This document shows positions 1-8,421 of a stretch of DNA of 64,000 nt, piece by piece. Origin of the DNA: Allacma fusca (lineage: Eukaryota > Arthropoda > Collembola > Symphypleona > Sminthuridae). Below the pieces are notes generated by a model, which saw nothing but the letters and a program-made list of their open reading frames with translations, was not told the origin of the DNA and did not search any database. The stretch lies in the NCBI GenBank assembly GCA_947179485.1, contig OX359246.1, positions 6,014,001-6,078,000 of the forward strand, read 5' to 3'. A program made the translations under genes and the position numbers. How positions within the stretch are numbered: the first letter of the stretch is position 1; every line of letters begins with the position of its first letter.

Positions 1-234
1 TCGTAAGTTTTTATTGATAACCGGGGTTATTATTTCTTGTCCACGGAAGGCAGACGGATTTACCTGCGCTTCACCGACCGATGCCCTGAGGATTTGGGTA
101 TACTCAACGGACAGCCACGGAGCTCAGTACCGTTCCCACCTCATCCAGGAGGAATTTTATATAGTAAATGCACAGTGTTAAGTTTCATATCCATGAACCA
201 CCGTCACGGTACGTACATACATACGTTATAATTT

Positions 235-1848
235 ATGTCCGATAAAAAGAAGCCCTCAGCATCCAAACCTGACCCTAAGCCTTCTACAAGTCGCGTCACT
301 CGGAAAAATTCTGACCCTGATTTAAAAGACGCTTCTGAATTAGCCAAGGTTTTACAACAAGCAAAAGCCAAAGCAAAAGCTACCTCTAGCAGTAGTAAAC
401 AGTCCCCACTATTACCTCCGCCATTACCAATAAACACACCACCCCCACCGCCAGTTCCTCCGGTAGTTCCTCCCGCACAAGCTTCTCCTCCGAGAACTCC
501 CAGTCCACAATATTCAACACCACCAGGCACTCCACCGCCAATCTCTTTACCTCCACCACTCCCTCCACCGCTACCTGCTCTTCCATTAGTTACTCCAGTT
601 ACACGAACCGTTCCCTCTTTTAAGCGACAAATATTAAAAGCACGAAAAATCCAACATTTTTCCCGTCACGGACCCTCTACCAAAACTCGCAAGGTCAAAC
701 CATTCAAAATGGCCGCAGCCGCAGCAGCGCCAACTCCAGTCAATGTCACGGTAACTACCGCTCCCATTCATTCCATTGTTGACTTTCAAAAGATTAAACA
801 ATTCCTTCCAGCAACTCATGATGTTCATGATTTTATTATTGACGTTCAACGTGTCGTGGCCCAATACCAATGGGATTGGCCCACTCTTCAAGGACACACT
901 CCCAATTTATTAGCTCGTGACCCTTTCCAATGGCTACAAACCCAACTCGCAATAGCACCACCCGTTATTGTTAGTATTGATACATTTTTCACGGCCCTCC
1001 GTGAACGCTATGCAAAACCCAGACAGGTTTATCTCAATCAATTAATTTCCCGCAAACAAAAAGATAATGAGACGAGTGCTAAATTTTTGTATGATGTTGA
1101 TAGTATTTGCACTCGCTATGACCCAACCATGAGTCAACCTGACCGTGTTGCTTGGGGAATGGAAGGCCTCCTCCCCAAGTTCAAATCCGCCGCGGCAGGT
1201 TTCCCATTTACGAGCGTAGCTGCTCTCGTTCGTTTTTGCGAACAACGAGAATTTGCAGACACAACTGCTGGACCCTCCGATATGGCTGCAAAAGTTAAGT
1301 CTTTGGAAGAGACCATCCAAAAACTTACCTTGTCTGATGCGCCTAATGCCCAAGCTAATTTCGCTTTTGTCCCTGGCCGCGGACGAGGTCGTGGCAATGG
1401 CCGCGGCAATTTTAATAATAATAATCACCGCGGTAATCAAGGTAACATTCATCAACCGGTTCCCCACCAGCCCCGAGGCAACAACAATAACAACAATAAT
1501 AATAATCACAATAACACCAGAGGACAAAATCAAAATCCCCACAAAGGCATGCAATGTTATAATTGTAATAAGTTCGGTCACATCAGTCGTGACTGCCGTT
1601 CGGGAAACCAACAAAGGGGGCCCAACCAGCGTGGTCAGGGTCCCCGCCCGAACTTTCGGAACAACAATTTCCGCGGAAACAACAATGGCTTCCGCAACAA
1701 CCAACAAAACCACGGCAACAATCGCCGGAACGACCAAAATGCCCACAGATTGGAAATTTCATTCAATCCCAATCCGCCCCAAAACAATCAAGCACCCCAG
1801 AATCACTTTGCGAATCTTCAATATCCCTCCATAACTTACCCACAATAA
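235..1848 (+). CDS. gag: Gag polyprotein of element A
   Basis: This 537-residue protein would form the particle core and bind RNA. The first 150 residues are proline-rich and low complexity. The central part (about residues 170-350) has the retrotransposon Gag look, with conserved tryptophans and a capsid-like helical stretch. The C-terminal third is rich in Arg, Gly and Asn and holds one zinc knuckle, CYNCNKFGHISRDC, near residue 440 (CX2CX4HX4C). The first ATG of the frame is at 235. Pol begins 20 bases after the stop in the -1 frame, and the pol frame is open upstream of its first ATG, which fits a -1 frameshift for Gag-Pol. I identified no slippery heptamer. Confidence 0.85.
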   Translation: MSDKKKPSASKPDPKPSTSRVTRKNSDPDLKDASELAKVLQQAKAKAKATSSSSKQSPLLPPPLPINTPPPPPVPPVVPPAQASPPRTPSPQYSTPPGTPPPISLPPPLPPPLPALPLVTPVTRTVPSFKRQILKARKIQHFSRHGPSTKTRKVKPFKMAAAAAAPTPVNVTVTTAPIHSIVDFQKIKQFLPATHDVHDFIIDVQRVVAQYQWDWPTLQGHTPNLLARDPFQWLQTQLAIAPPVIVSIDTFFTALRERYAKPRQVYLNQLISRKQKDNETSAKFLYDVDSICTRYDPTMSQPDRVAWGMEGLLPKFKSAAAGFPFTSVAALVRFCEQREFADTTAGPSDMAAKVKSLEETIQKLTLSDAPNAQANFAFVPGRGRGRGNGRGNFNNNNHRGNQGNIHQPVPHQPRGNNNNNNNNNHNNTRGQNQNPHKGMQCYNCNKFGHISRDCRSGNQQRGPNQRGQGPRPNFRNNNFRGNNNGFRNNQQNHGNNRRNDQNAHRLEISFNPNPPQNNQAPQNHFANLQYPSITYPQ

Positions 1849-1868
1849 ACCTGTCACCCGCTTCATCA

Positions 1869-4800
1869 ATGTGCCCATATATTATGTGCTATTTTGATGA
1901 TGTCTCCATTGATGCATTAATTGATACGGGAGCTTCTCATAATTTAATCCAAAAGAATCACATCCCCTCCAGTGCAGTCATCACTCCTTGCCCACAAAGA
2001 TTTGTTATCACAGCAGATAAAGCTCGCATTCCTACGTCCCATATAGCCTCTTTAACGTTCCAACTTGATAACTACTTTTACACAACAGAAGCCCATGTCC
2101 TTGAAACGCTCACTCCTCCACTCATTCTTGGCTGTAAGTTTATTACACAATTTGACTTTCATATACATCTGAACTCTAACTCCCTATACAACTCTCACGT
2201 ATGTCATTACTTTCGTAAGCATGCATATTCAGCCACTTGCTCATCTGAGTGCGGCTGTTCCTCTCCCGTCAAAACATTATTTACTATCCAACTTCCCCCT
2301 CGACACCAAATGTATGTACCTACTACACCACTACACACATCTCACACGACATTTTTCAACCCACATCCACTCATAGAAAAACAATACAAAGTAATTTTTC
2401 CTCCAGTAATCAACCCAGCGAAAAATGTTTTGCTCGCCACAAACATTTCTACATCTACACAGATTATTCCCGCTAATACTCTTTTAGGTCATGCTCAACG
2501 CTATGATTTCACACAAAGTTTAAACACAGCTCCGGTAATTCCTCAAAATCCAACCCCTTTTACTCCTGAACAATTACAATCCTTAAATATTAATCCCAAA
2601 TTAAGGCCAGCTGAACGCGCCTCAATAATTAGTCTACTCAATAAATATTCATATTTATTTGCATGGACACTAATGGATCTTCAAGTTTGCACCCTGCCCC
2701 CCATGCGTATTAATTTAAATTCTGCCACTCCAGTTCAAGCTAAACCCTACCGCTTGAGCACCACGGAGCGTGAGATTTTAAAACAAGAATTAGATAAATT
2801 AATTCAAGCAGGTATAATTGTTCCCTGTGAAAACTCCAATTATTCCACCCCTGTATTTCTCGTCCGCCAAAAATTAGGTAAATGGCGACTCGTCTGTGAT
2901 TTTCAAAAACTAAATAAAATCACGGTAGACGAAATATTCCCTCTCCCAAGGATTGATGACTTGCTTTTCCAGTTACGAAGCGCTGCATATTTTTCTCCCT
3001 TAGATTTATTTAGCGGTTATTACCAAGCCCTCATCCACCCGGATGATCAACATTTAACTGCTATTGTCACTGAATTCGGACTATATATGTACCTACGTGT
3101 ATGTTTTGGTCTGAAAAATGCCCCTGCCTACTTTCAAAGGCTAGCTGCTCGTACTCTCGGTACTTTAAGATACACACACGCTGTATCTTATATTGATGAC
3201 ATTATACCCTATAGTAAAGACTTCCCCTCTCACCTGGTCGCAATAGAACTTGTATTTCAGCGCTTAGCTAAAGTTAATTTTCGCATGAATCCCAAAAAGT
3301 GTTTCTTTGGTATGCAAGAACATGTAGTGTTTGGATTCTTTTTGTCCCAAAAAGGTCTATCCACTGAATCCGCAAAAGTAGCTGCAATTATGGAACAGCC
3401 CAAACCTAATAATTTAGAAACTCTCCGAAAATTTTTAGGCACTATAGGTTATTATCGCAGATTTATTTGGAACTTTGCTCAAATAGCTGCCCCTCTCCAA
3501 GGATTATTGAAGAAACACTCTCTCTATCATTGGAGCCCAGACTGTGATAAGGCATTTCTGACTCTCAAAAATGCGCTATGCACAGCTCCGGTCCTTAGAC
3601 ACTATGACCCCACACTCCCATGTATTTTATATACGGACGCAAGTAATTTAGCCATAGCTGGCATTTTACATCAACAATTTGAGGATGGCGAACACCCAAT
3701 TTATTTTATTTCCCGAGCTTTGACTCCAGCTGAGAAAAATTGGGGTGCTACGGAAAAAGAGTGTTTAGCTGTAGTATTTGCCACACGAAAGCTTCGAGAA
3801 TTTTTATATCTCAAACCTTTCATAATTGTTACGGACCATCATGCTTTATGTTATTTAAAATGCCAACGTAATCCCACCGCCCGACTTACTCGTATGGCTG
3901 TAATATTAGAACAATTTCGCTATGTCATTAGGTATAAGAAAGGTACTCTACATAGGAACGTAGATGGTGTCTCTCGTTGCCCCTACGCTCTTTCAACTAC
4001 AAAAGACACGGAAGATGATCTTACAATACCCGGTCTTACAGCCCAATCTCCCACATCCAGCCCCAAGCCACTCCCACCAATACCTCTCATAAATCCTGCT
4101 GATTTAAAGCATGCTCAAGCTATTGATCATACTTTAAATAAATTATTGCAGAAAAAGCGCTCCAAATTAATTCCCAATGATGATGGTATTTATTTTATTC
4201 AATTTAACCCCCGCAATCCTAAACTTTTAGTCATCCCTAAAGCTATGATTCCCATCGTGTTACAAAATGCTCACAATCATCCCCTTGGTGGTCATTTGAA
4301 TTTTCAGAGGACTTTGGCACGTCTCCGTCCATTTTATTGGTGGAGATCAATTACATCAGACACATTTAAGCACTGTACTCATTGCCCAGAGTGCCAAAGT
4401 CGCCAACACCTCACCAAATTACGTATGGACTGTTTGAAAAACATTCCCATAAAAATTCCAGCGAGCACATATGCTATGGATCTATTAGGCCCCTTTCGTG
4501 AAACTCCGAGAGGCAATAAATATGTACTCGTCCTCACCGACTTATTTACCAAATGGGTACATACTTCCCTCCTTCCCAACAGAGAAGCTGCTCATATAGC
4601 CATGCATTTGGAATCTTTTATTTTAACATTTCCAGGCATGTCTATATTAATTTCTGACGGAGCTGCGGAGTTTAAATCTGCAACTCTACAAGAATTATTA
4701 AAACGGTTTAACATTACACATCATGTAAGTATGCCCTTTCACCCCCGTTCCCACGGAATTGTAGAGAGATTAAATCAAACTCTCGCAATTATGCTCAGCA

Positions 4801-5660
4801 AATTTGTTTCGGACAATCAGTTAGATTGGGACATATTTGTTCCTTATGTAATTACTGCATATAATACTTCAGAGCATTCAGTTACAAAAATTTCCCCTTT
4901 TCAAGCATTTTTCGGTAGAGCTCCTCCAGCCCCTCTACTCAACTCCATTCCCAATACACTTTTACAAATGACTCAACTCAGCGCTTCTCAGGTCAAAATT
5001 ATGCATCAAAGAATATCCCAGTTAATTAAAAAGGCTCAATTACAAGCCAAAGAACGATTTGATGCTATGTATCAACCCTTAGAGTTTAAAGTTGGTTCCC
5101 ACGTTCGATTTTATCTCCCTCAGCGAAAAATTGGTTTGTCTGACAAACTTCTTTGTCGTTGGGTTGGACCTTACACCATAACTTATATTGATAAAAACAA
5201 TAATGCTGACTTAGTTTTAACCTTTCCCTCTACTAAGCTTAGACCTAGTATTAAGTGTCACCTCTCCCAACTCAAGCTCATAAAAATTGATTTAGGGGAT
5301 GGCATTATTCATCCCGAGTATGTATATACTACGGAAGACCAGCACGAATTTGACGCTTGGTTGACACAATTTCCCTCCGACACCCCAAACTCCGATTCCT
5401 CTCTCCCTTCTCCCATCCGTAAACATTCCACAAGTCCTTCAAGCAAAATGAAACAACAACCGTCCACATCTTCTGAAGACCGTCCAGTTAAGCGTTTAAC
5501 TTCTCCTCCTCCAAACTTCTCGCCTCAAACTTTTGGTTATCACTCCACAAAGCTAAAATCAATTCTCAAATCTCCCCATCAAGTTGATAGCAATCATACA
5601 GTTCGACGTTCCACACGTTTACGAAATAAATCAAAGAAAGTTACATTTTCCCATGTCTGA
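1869..5660 (+). CDS. pol: Pol polyprotein of element A (protease, RT, RNase H, integrase)
   Basis: The frame encodes 1263 residues from its first ATG; functional Pol is probably a Gag-Pol frameshift product. The aspartic protease motif is LIDTGAS near residue 17. The reverse transcriptase has YIDD at about 441-444, and the RNase H has YTDAS at about 588. The integrase has an HHCC zinc domain near 802-842 and a D,D35E triad (YAMDLLGPF near 868, LISDGAAEF near 927, GIVERLNQ near 963), followed by a GPY-like segment. Length and order match intact Ty3/Gypsy Pol. There is no internal stop. The frame ends eight bases past the first ATG of the next frame, typical of compact LTR elements. Confidence 0.92.
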   Translation: MCPYIMCYFDDVSIDALIDTGASHNLIQKNHIPSSAVITPCPQRFVITADKARIPTSHIASLTFQLDNYFYTTEAHVLETLTPPLILGCKFITQFDFHIHLNSNSLYNSHVCHYFRKHAYSATCSSECGCSSPVKTLFTIQLPPRHQMYVPTTPLHTSHTTFFNPHPLIEKQYKVIFPPVINPAKNVLLATNISTSTQIIPANTLLGHAQRYDFTQSLNTAPVIPQNPTPFTPEQLQSLNINPKLRPAERASIISLLNKYSYLFAWTLMDLQVCTLPPMRINLNSATPVQAKPYRLSTTEREILKQELDKLIQAGIIVPCENSNYSTPVFLVRQKLGKWRLVCDFQKLNKITVDEIFPLPRIDDLLFQLRSAAYFSPLDLFSGYYQALIHPDDQHLTAIVTEFGLYMYLRVCFGLKNAPAYFQRLAARTLGTLRYTHAVSYIDDIIPYSKDFPSHLVAIELVFQRLAKVNFRMNPKKCFFGMQEHVVFGFFLSQKGLSTESAKVAAIMEQPKPNNLETLRKFLGTIGYYRRFIWNFAQIAAPLQGLLKKHSLYHWSPDCDKAFLTLKNALCTAPVLRHYDPTLPCILYTDASNLAIAGILHQQFEDGEHPIYFISRALTPAEKNWGATEKECLAVVFATRKLREFLYLKPFIIVTDHHALCYLKCQRNPTARLTRMAVILEQFRYVIRYKKGTLHRNVDGVSRCPYALSTTKDTEDDLTIPGLTAQSPTSSPKPLPPIPLINPADLKHAQAIDHTLNKLLQKKRSKLIPNDDGIYFIQFNPRNPKLLVIPKAMIPIVLQNAHNHPLGGHLNFQRTLARLRPFYWWRSITSDTFKHCTHCPECQSRQHLTKLRMDCLKNIPIKIPASTYAMDLLGPFRETPRGNKYVLVLTDLFTKWVHTSLLPNREAAHIAMHLESFILTFPGMSILISDGAAEFKSATLQELLKRFNITHHVSMPFHPRSHGIVERLNQTLAIMLSKFVSDNQLDWDIFVPYVITAYNTSEHSVTKISPFQAFFGRAPPAPLLNSIPNTLLQMTQLSASQVKIMHQRISQLIKKAQLQAKERFDAMYQPLEFKVGSHVRFYLPQRKIGLSDKLLCRWVGPYTITYIDKNNNADLVLTFPSTKLRPSIKCHLSQLKLIKIDLGDGIIHPEYVYTTEDQHEFDAWLTQFPSDTPNSDSSLPSPIRKHSTSPSSKMKQQPSTSSEDRPVKRLTSPPPNFSPQTFGYHSTKLKSILKSPHQVDSNHTVRRSTRLRNKSKKVTFSHV

Positions 5661-7578
5661 CCACAATGACCAGCAACAATCCCCAGTCCCCGCCTGTGTA
5701 CCCTTATGTGCCAGGCATTGTCCAATACCCGACAACTCTGGGCATCAATCCTGCCATTCGACTCTCCGACAACCCCTGGACGGAATTAATCAAAGTTTAT
5801 CTCCCCGGAACCCCGGACACGCTAATCTGTTGCCCAGTGTCAATTTGCACAGTTCAAATATTTCCCTATCAATTTGCCGACGCGTCTGGGAACGAACTCA
5901 GTTGTTACGACTCCTCAATTCCTATTCTGAAGAGGACCTTCCGCCATGTTGCTGTGGGAATTGTATTGCCGGACCAAATTCCCTCTCTTCTGGACCAGTT
6001 GAGCGCAACTTACTTCCAAGCAACAGTGAAACAATCCCAAATTTGGAACGAGTTTCTCCTTCAACTACGCGACGCCCCACCGAATTACGTCTCAGCGACG
6101 CCCGTTATTTCAATCGATCCGCAAATTCGGTTCGAACAAATATCTCGGGCATGTTTGGAATCAGCCAACATTTGTGCAATCCAAACCCGTCGATCCAATT
6201 GGATCAAGAAGCACGGGCCACGACAAGGCCCTACTCTGACATTGCCTCAACAACTCCTGTCCACAGCTCCACCGGACCCCATACAAAACCCTCTCGCTCA
6301 ACCGCCTCAACAAGGCCCTGTACATATACCTTCACTTCCGAAAGTGACTTCACCGGAAGTGATGACGACAGTCTGCCAAACTCGCCCTCTACCAACTCTG
6401 ACACCCGGCCCCCCGCCAACGACTCATATGATGACTGGTACGACGCATGTCAAGCCGCCGCAGCAATGGACTCCGACGACTGGGACGGTGATCGACCTCA
6501 GACCCCAACCGATAATGGAAACAATACAACTCACTCCTCTCCATCAACCTCACCGAATCTACCCGGAGCTCGTTCTCAACGAACAAGGGGAATTTGTGGA
6601 AGCCCCGTCAACTTTTCAACCCTAATAATTATGATTTTTCTTTTCATTTTCGCCTGTGAAAGTGCTCCACTAGGTATTTGGGGAAGCCTCCCCAACCTAT
6701 CCAAAATCACTGGTGCCGGAACCAAACTCAACATGGCCCGGACCAATTCAATGCATAAGATGGTACCTCTCCAACGGTCAGTCAGTATCCAATCATTACC
6801 TTCCATGGCTCAAAACGGTAACAAAAATTTTAATCTTCCCATGCAGGCTGCACCTGCCAAGAAAAATAATGCAGTCAAAGTTATGGCTGCTGGAGCTGCT
6901 CTTATGGTAGCCCCACCAATTATAAGTAAAATCTTGGATTTTATTCCCTCTCGCTCCAACACCTTCCCCGAAATTCCAAAACCTAACCTGGAAACTCCTC
7001 CTCCTCCTCCGCTCACTCCTTCACCACTCGAACAACGACTCTTGATAAACTCACCAATTACGATTGACGATTATAAAGACGATACTTTAAAGCCTTTCAA
7101 AGATGTTAATAATTATGATGCCAACATAACTCAAATGTTAGAGGAATGGAAATCTATTCATAATTCTTTTCTCAACTTACAGACTAAGCAGGATGAGCCC
7201 GGCCAGACAGTTACTCTTACTACTACCCTCTCTCCGCCTGTCCATGCCAAGCAAACCGGACCGGAGCCCATTCTCCCCGTTCTTCCGATTCCAAAAATGG
7301 AAATTGGCGTTGGCGAGGGAGATTCCCAAGTTCTTCTCCGTATTTTCACTTTGTCAAGTACTGCCCTTTCAACCATTATTGGGTTTGGTTTAATTGTATA
7401 TGGTTTATATTGCTATTACCGGTATCGTCAGCGAAACCGTCAGAACTCCCGAATCTCCCATGCACTCCCCAGCGCGTACTTCATCAATAATCCCCGCCCA
7501 CACAACCATGACCCGTACCCACCCATCGTGGCCCTCAACAATTTATCCAACCAGCTGTCTGCCCGGACTCCAGCCTAG
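5653..7578 (+). CDS. Envelope-like ORF of element A
   Basis: The frame starts with an ATG that overlaps the pol stop and is open for about 641 residues. Two features suggest a membrane glycoprotein. A hydrophobic run with small residues after it (MIFLFIFACESAPLG, from the internal ATG at 6631) reads as a signal peptide. A second hydrophobic segment near 7340-7410 (STIIGFGLIVYGLYCYYRY) is followed by basic residues and reads as a C-terminal anchor with a short tail. An RSQRTR motif just before the first hydrophobic run resembles a furin site, so that run could instead be a fusion peptide. The product may start at 5653 or at 6631. No homology to known Env families was recognised by eye. Confidence 0.5.
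   Translation: MSDHNDQQQSPVPACVPLCARHCPIPDNSGHQSCHSTLRQPLDGINQSLSPRNPGHANLLPSVNLHSSNISLSICRRVWERTQLLRLLNSYSEEDLPPCCCGNCIAGPNSLSSGPVERNLLPSNSETIPNLERVSPSTTRRPTELRLSDARYFNRSANSVRTNISGMFGISQHLCNPNPSIQLDQEARATTRPYSDIASTTPVHSSTGPHTKPSRSTASTRPCTYTFTSESDFTGSDDDSLPNSPSTNSDTRPPANDSYDDWYDACQAAAAMDSDDWDGDRPQTPTDNGNNTTHSSPSTSPNLPGARSQRTRGICGSPVNFSTLIIMIFLFIFACESAPLGIWGSLPNLSKITGAGTKLNMARTNSMHKMVPLQRSVSIQSLPSMAQNGNKNFNLPMQAAPAKKNNAVKVMAAGAALMVAPPIISKILDFIPSRSNTFPEIPKPNLETPPPPPLTPSPLEQRLLINSPITIDDYKDDTLKPFKDVNNYDANITQMLEEWKSIHNSFLNLQTKQDEPGQTVTLTTTLSPPVHAKQTGPEPILPVLPIPKMEIGVGEGDSQVLLRIFTLSSTALSTIIGFGLIVYGLYCYYRYRQRNRQNSRISHALPSAYFINNPRPHNHDPYPPIVALNNLSNQLSARTPA
5666..6625 (+). CDS. ORF3 of element A, unknown function
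   Basis: A 319-residue frame starts six bases after the pol stop. I do not recognise a family. Residues 1-190 look globular, with scattered cysteines and tryptophans (for example LIKVYLPGTPDTLICCPVSI), and the rest is proline- and threonine-rich. No signal peptide or membrane segment is visible. It lies entirely inside a second open frame (5653-7578), so over about 960 bases two frames are open together. It may be an accessory or structural product, or one of the two overlapping frames may be unused. Its position immediately after pol argues that it is real. Confidence 0.55.
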   Translation: MTSNNPQSPPVYPYVPGIVQYPTTLGINPAIRLSDNPWTELIKVYLPGTPDTLICCPVSICTVQIFPYQFADASGNELSCYDSSIPILKRTFRHVAVGIVLPDQIPSLLDQLSATYFQATVKQSQIWNEFLLQLRDAPPNYVSATPVISIDPQIRFEQISRACLESANICAIQTRRSNWIKKHGPRQGPTLTLPQQLLSTAPPDPIQNPLAQPPQQGPVHIPSLPKVTSPEVMTTVCQTRPLPTLTPGPPPTTHMMTGTTHVKPPQQWTPTTGTVIDLRPQPIMETIQLTPLHQPHRIYPELVLNEQGEFVEAPSTFQP

Positions 7579-7838
7579 ATTTAAGCCAACTTCTTTTGTA
7601 GCGATACGTTGTACTAATACAATATTGATTTTACACCTGTTATCACCTTCGCCTTAAATGATTACAGTATGTGTACTAGCTTGTAAAGAAAAACACAAAA
7701 ATAATTTTTTTTGAACTATCTCTTCTTTATTCTACCTATCTTTTGTTCAAATATACATACCAATTGTACTAACACAACATGAATTTTAGATACAAATTAT
7801 TAAATTTTGGGGACAAAATTTTCCCCGACCGACCGGGA

Positions 7839-8299
7839 TGTTAGGTATGTATATAGAAATTACATAAATTAGTTAAGTCTCACATGAATAATTAATTAAG
7901 TTGTGAAATACACAACCTTAGGTTAAGTCAGTTCAAAGTTACTTAAACACTTATTGTAAAGGTGCAGTGTAAGCACTTCCCATCGGCTAAAGCCGACGAG
8001 TGTCAACGTCCCGTTACATCCGTTATGATGTAACGTCTAGACTTAAGATTGTAAAAATAGGCTCAAGTAGCCACTTGTTAAGTTTAAGATTCTTCCAGAC
8101 TCTTCAGTGAATAACTGAGAGTCATTCCAGTAACACCTATTTTTAGTTGTTAATCTTCATTTCCTTTTCTTTTGATTTCAATTATAAATAAAAGTAATTA
8201 GTCTTCGGATTAATGTAAAATCACACTCAATCATTTATTCATAATCATTCCTTTCATCAGCACGATTTCCCATTATTTACAATTTCTTGACAATTACAT
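7839..8299 (+). repeat. 3' LTR of element A (right end approximate)
   Basis: The LTR starts with TGTTAGGTATG at 7839, directly after a G/C-rich run (GGGGACAAAATTTTCCCC at about 7809-7826, then GACCGACCGGGA) that resembles the region before the 3' LTR of element B. A TATAAATAAAAG motif lies near 8184. The end was placed at an ACA near 8299 because LTRs commonly end in CA. The 5' copy is outside the window, so this cannot be confirmed here. Confidence 0.5.
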
Positions 8300-8421
8300 T
8301 AGTAAATAATCCAAGAGTTAGGATTTCATGGTATGGTCATAACCTACTCTTACACTATATTTTATTTTAAGCTTAAAATTCGACCTGGTTGTAATAACTT
8401 ATTATGCGGGAACTTTTCCAG

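Larger units (their letters stand above)
1..8299 (+). mobile_element. Ty3/Gypsy-type LTR retrotransposon A with envelope-like ORF (5' LTR outside window)
   Basis: The order is leader (1-234), gag, pol, then two overlapping 3' frames, a G/C-rich run and a 3' LTR starting near 7839. The pol order protease, reverse transcriptase, RNase H, integrase is that of Ty3/Gypsy. The 5' LTR lies left of the window, so LTR identity and target duplication cannot be judged. The element sits in the intron just upstream of the first visible exon of receptor gene A, in the same orientation as that gene. All frames are open, so it is probably young. The right border is an estimate. Confidence 0.85.

Noticed and set aside
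1042-1746. Antisense open frame of 234 codons inside gag of element A
   Set aside because: It is a shadow of the low-complexity Asn/Arg/Gly region of gag; the product is an Ile/Val-rich repeat with no domain.
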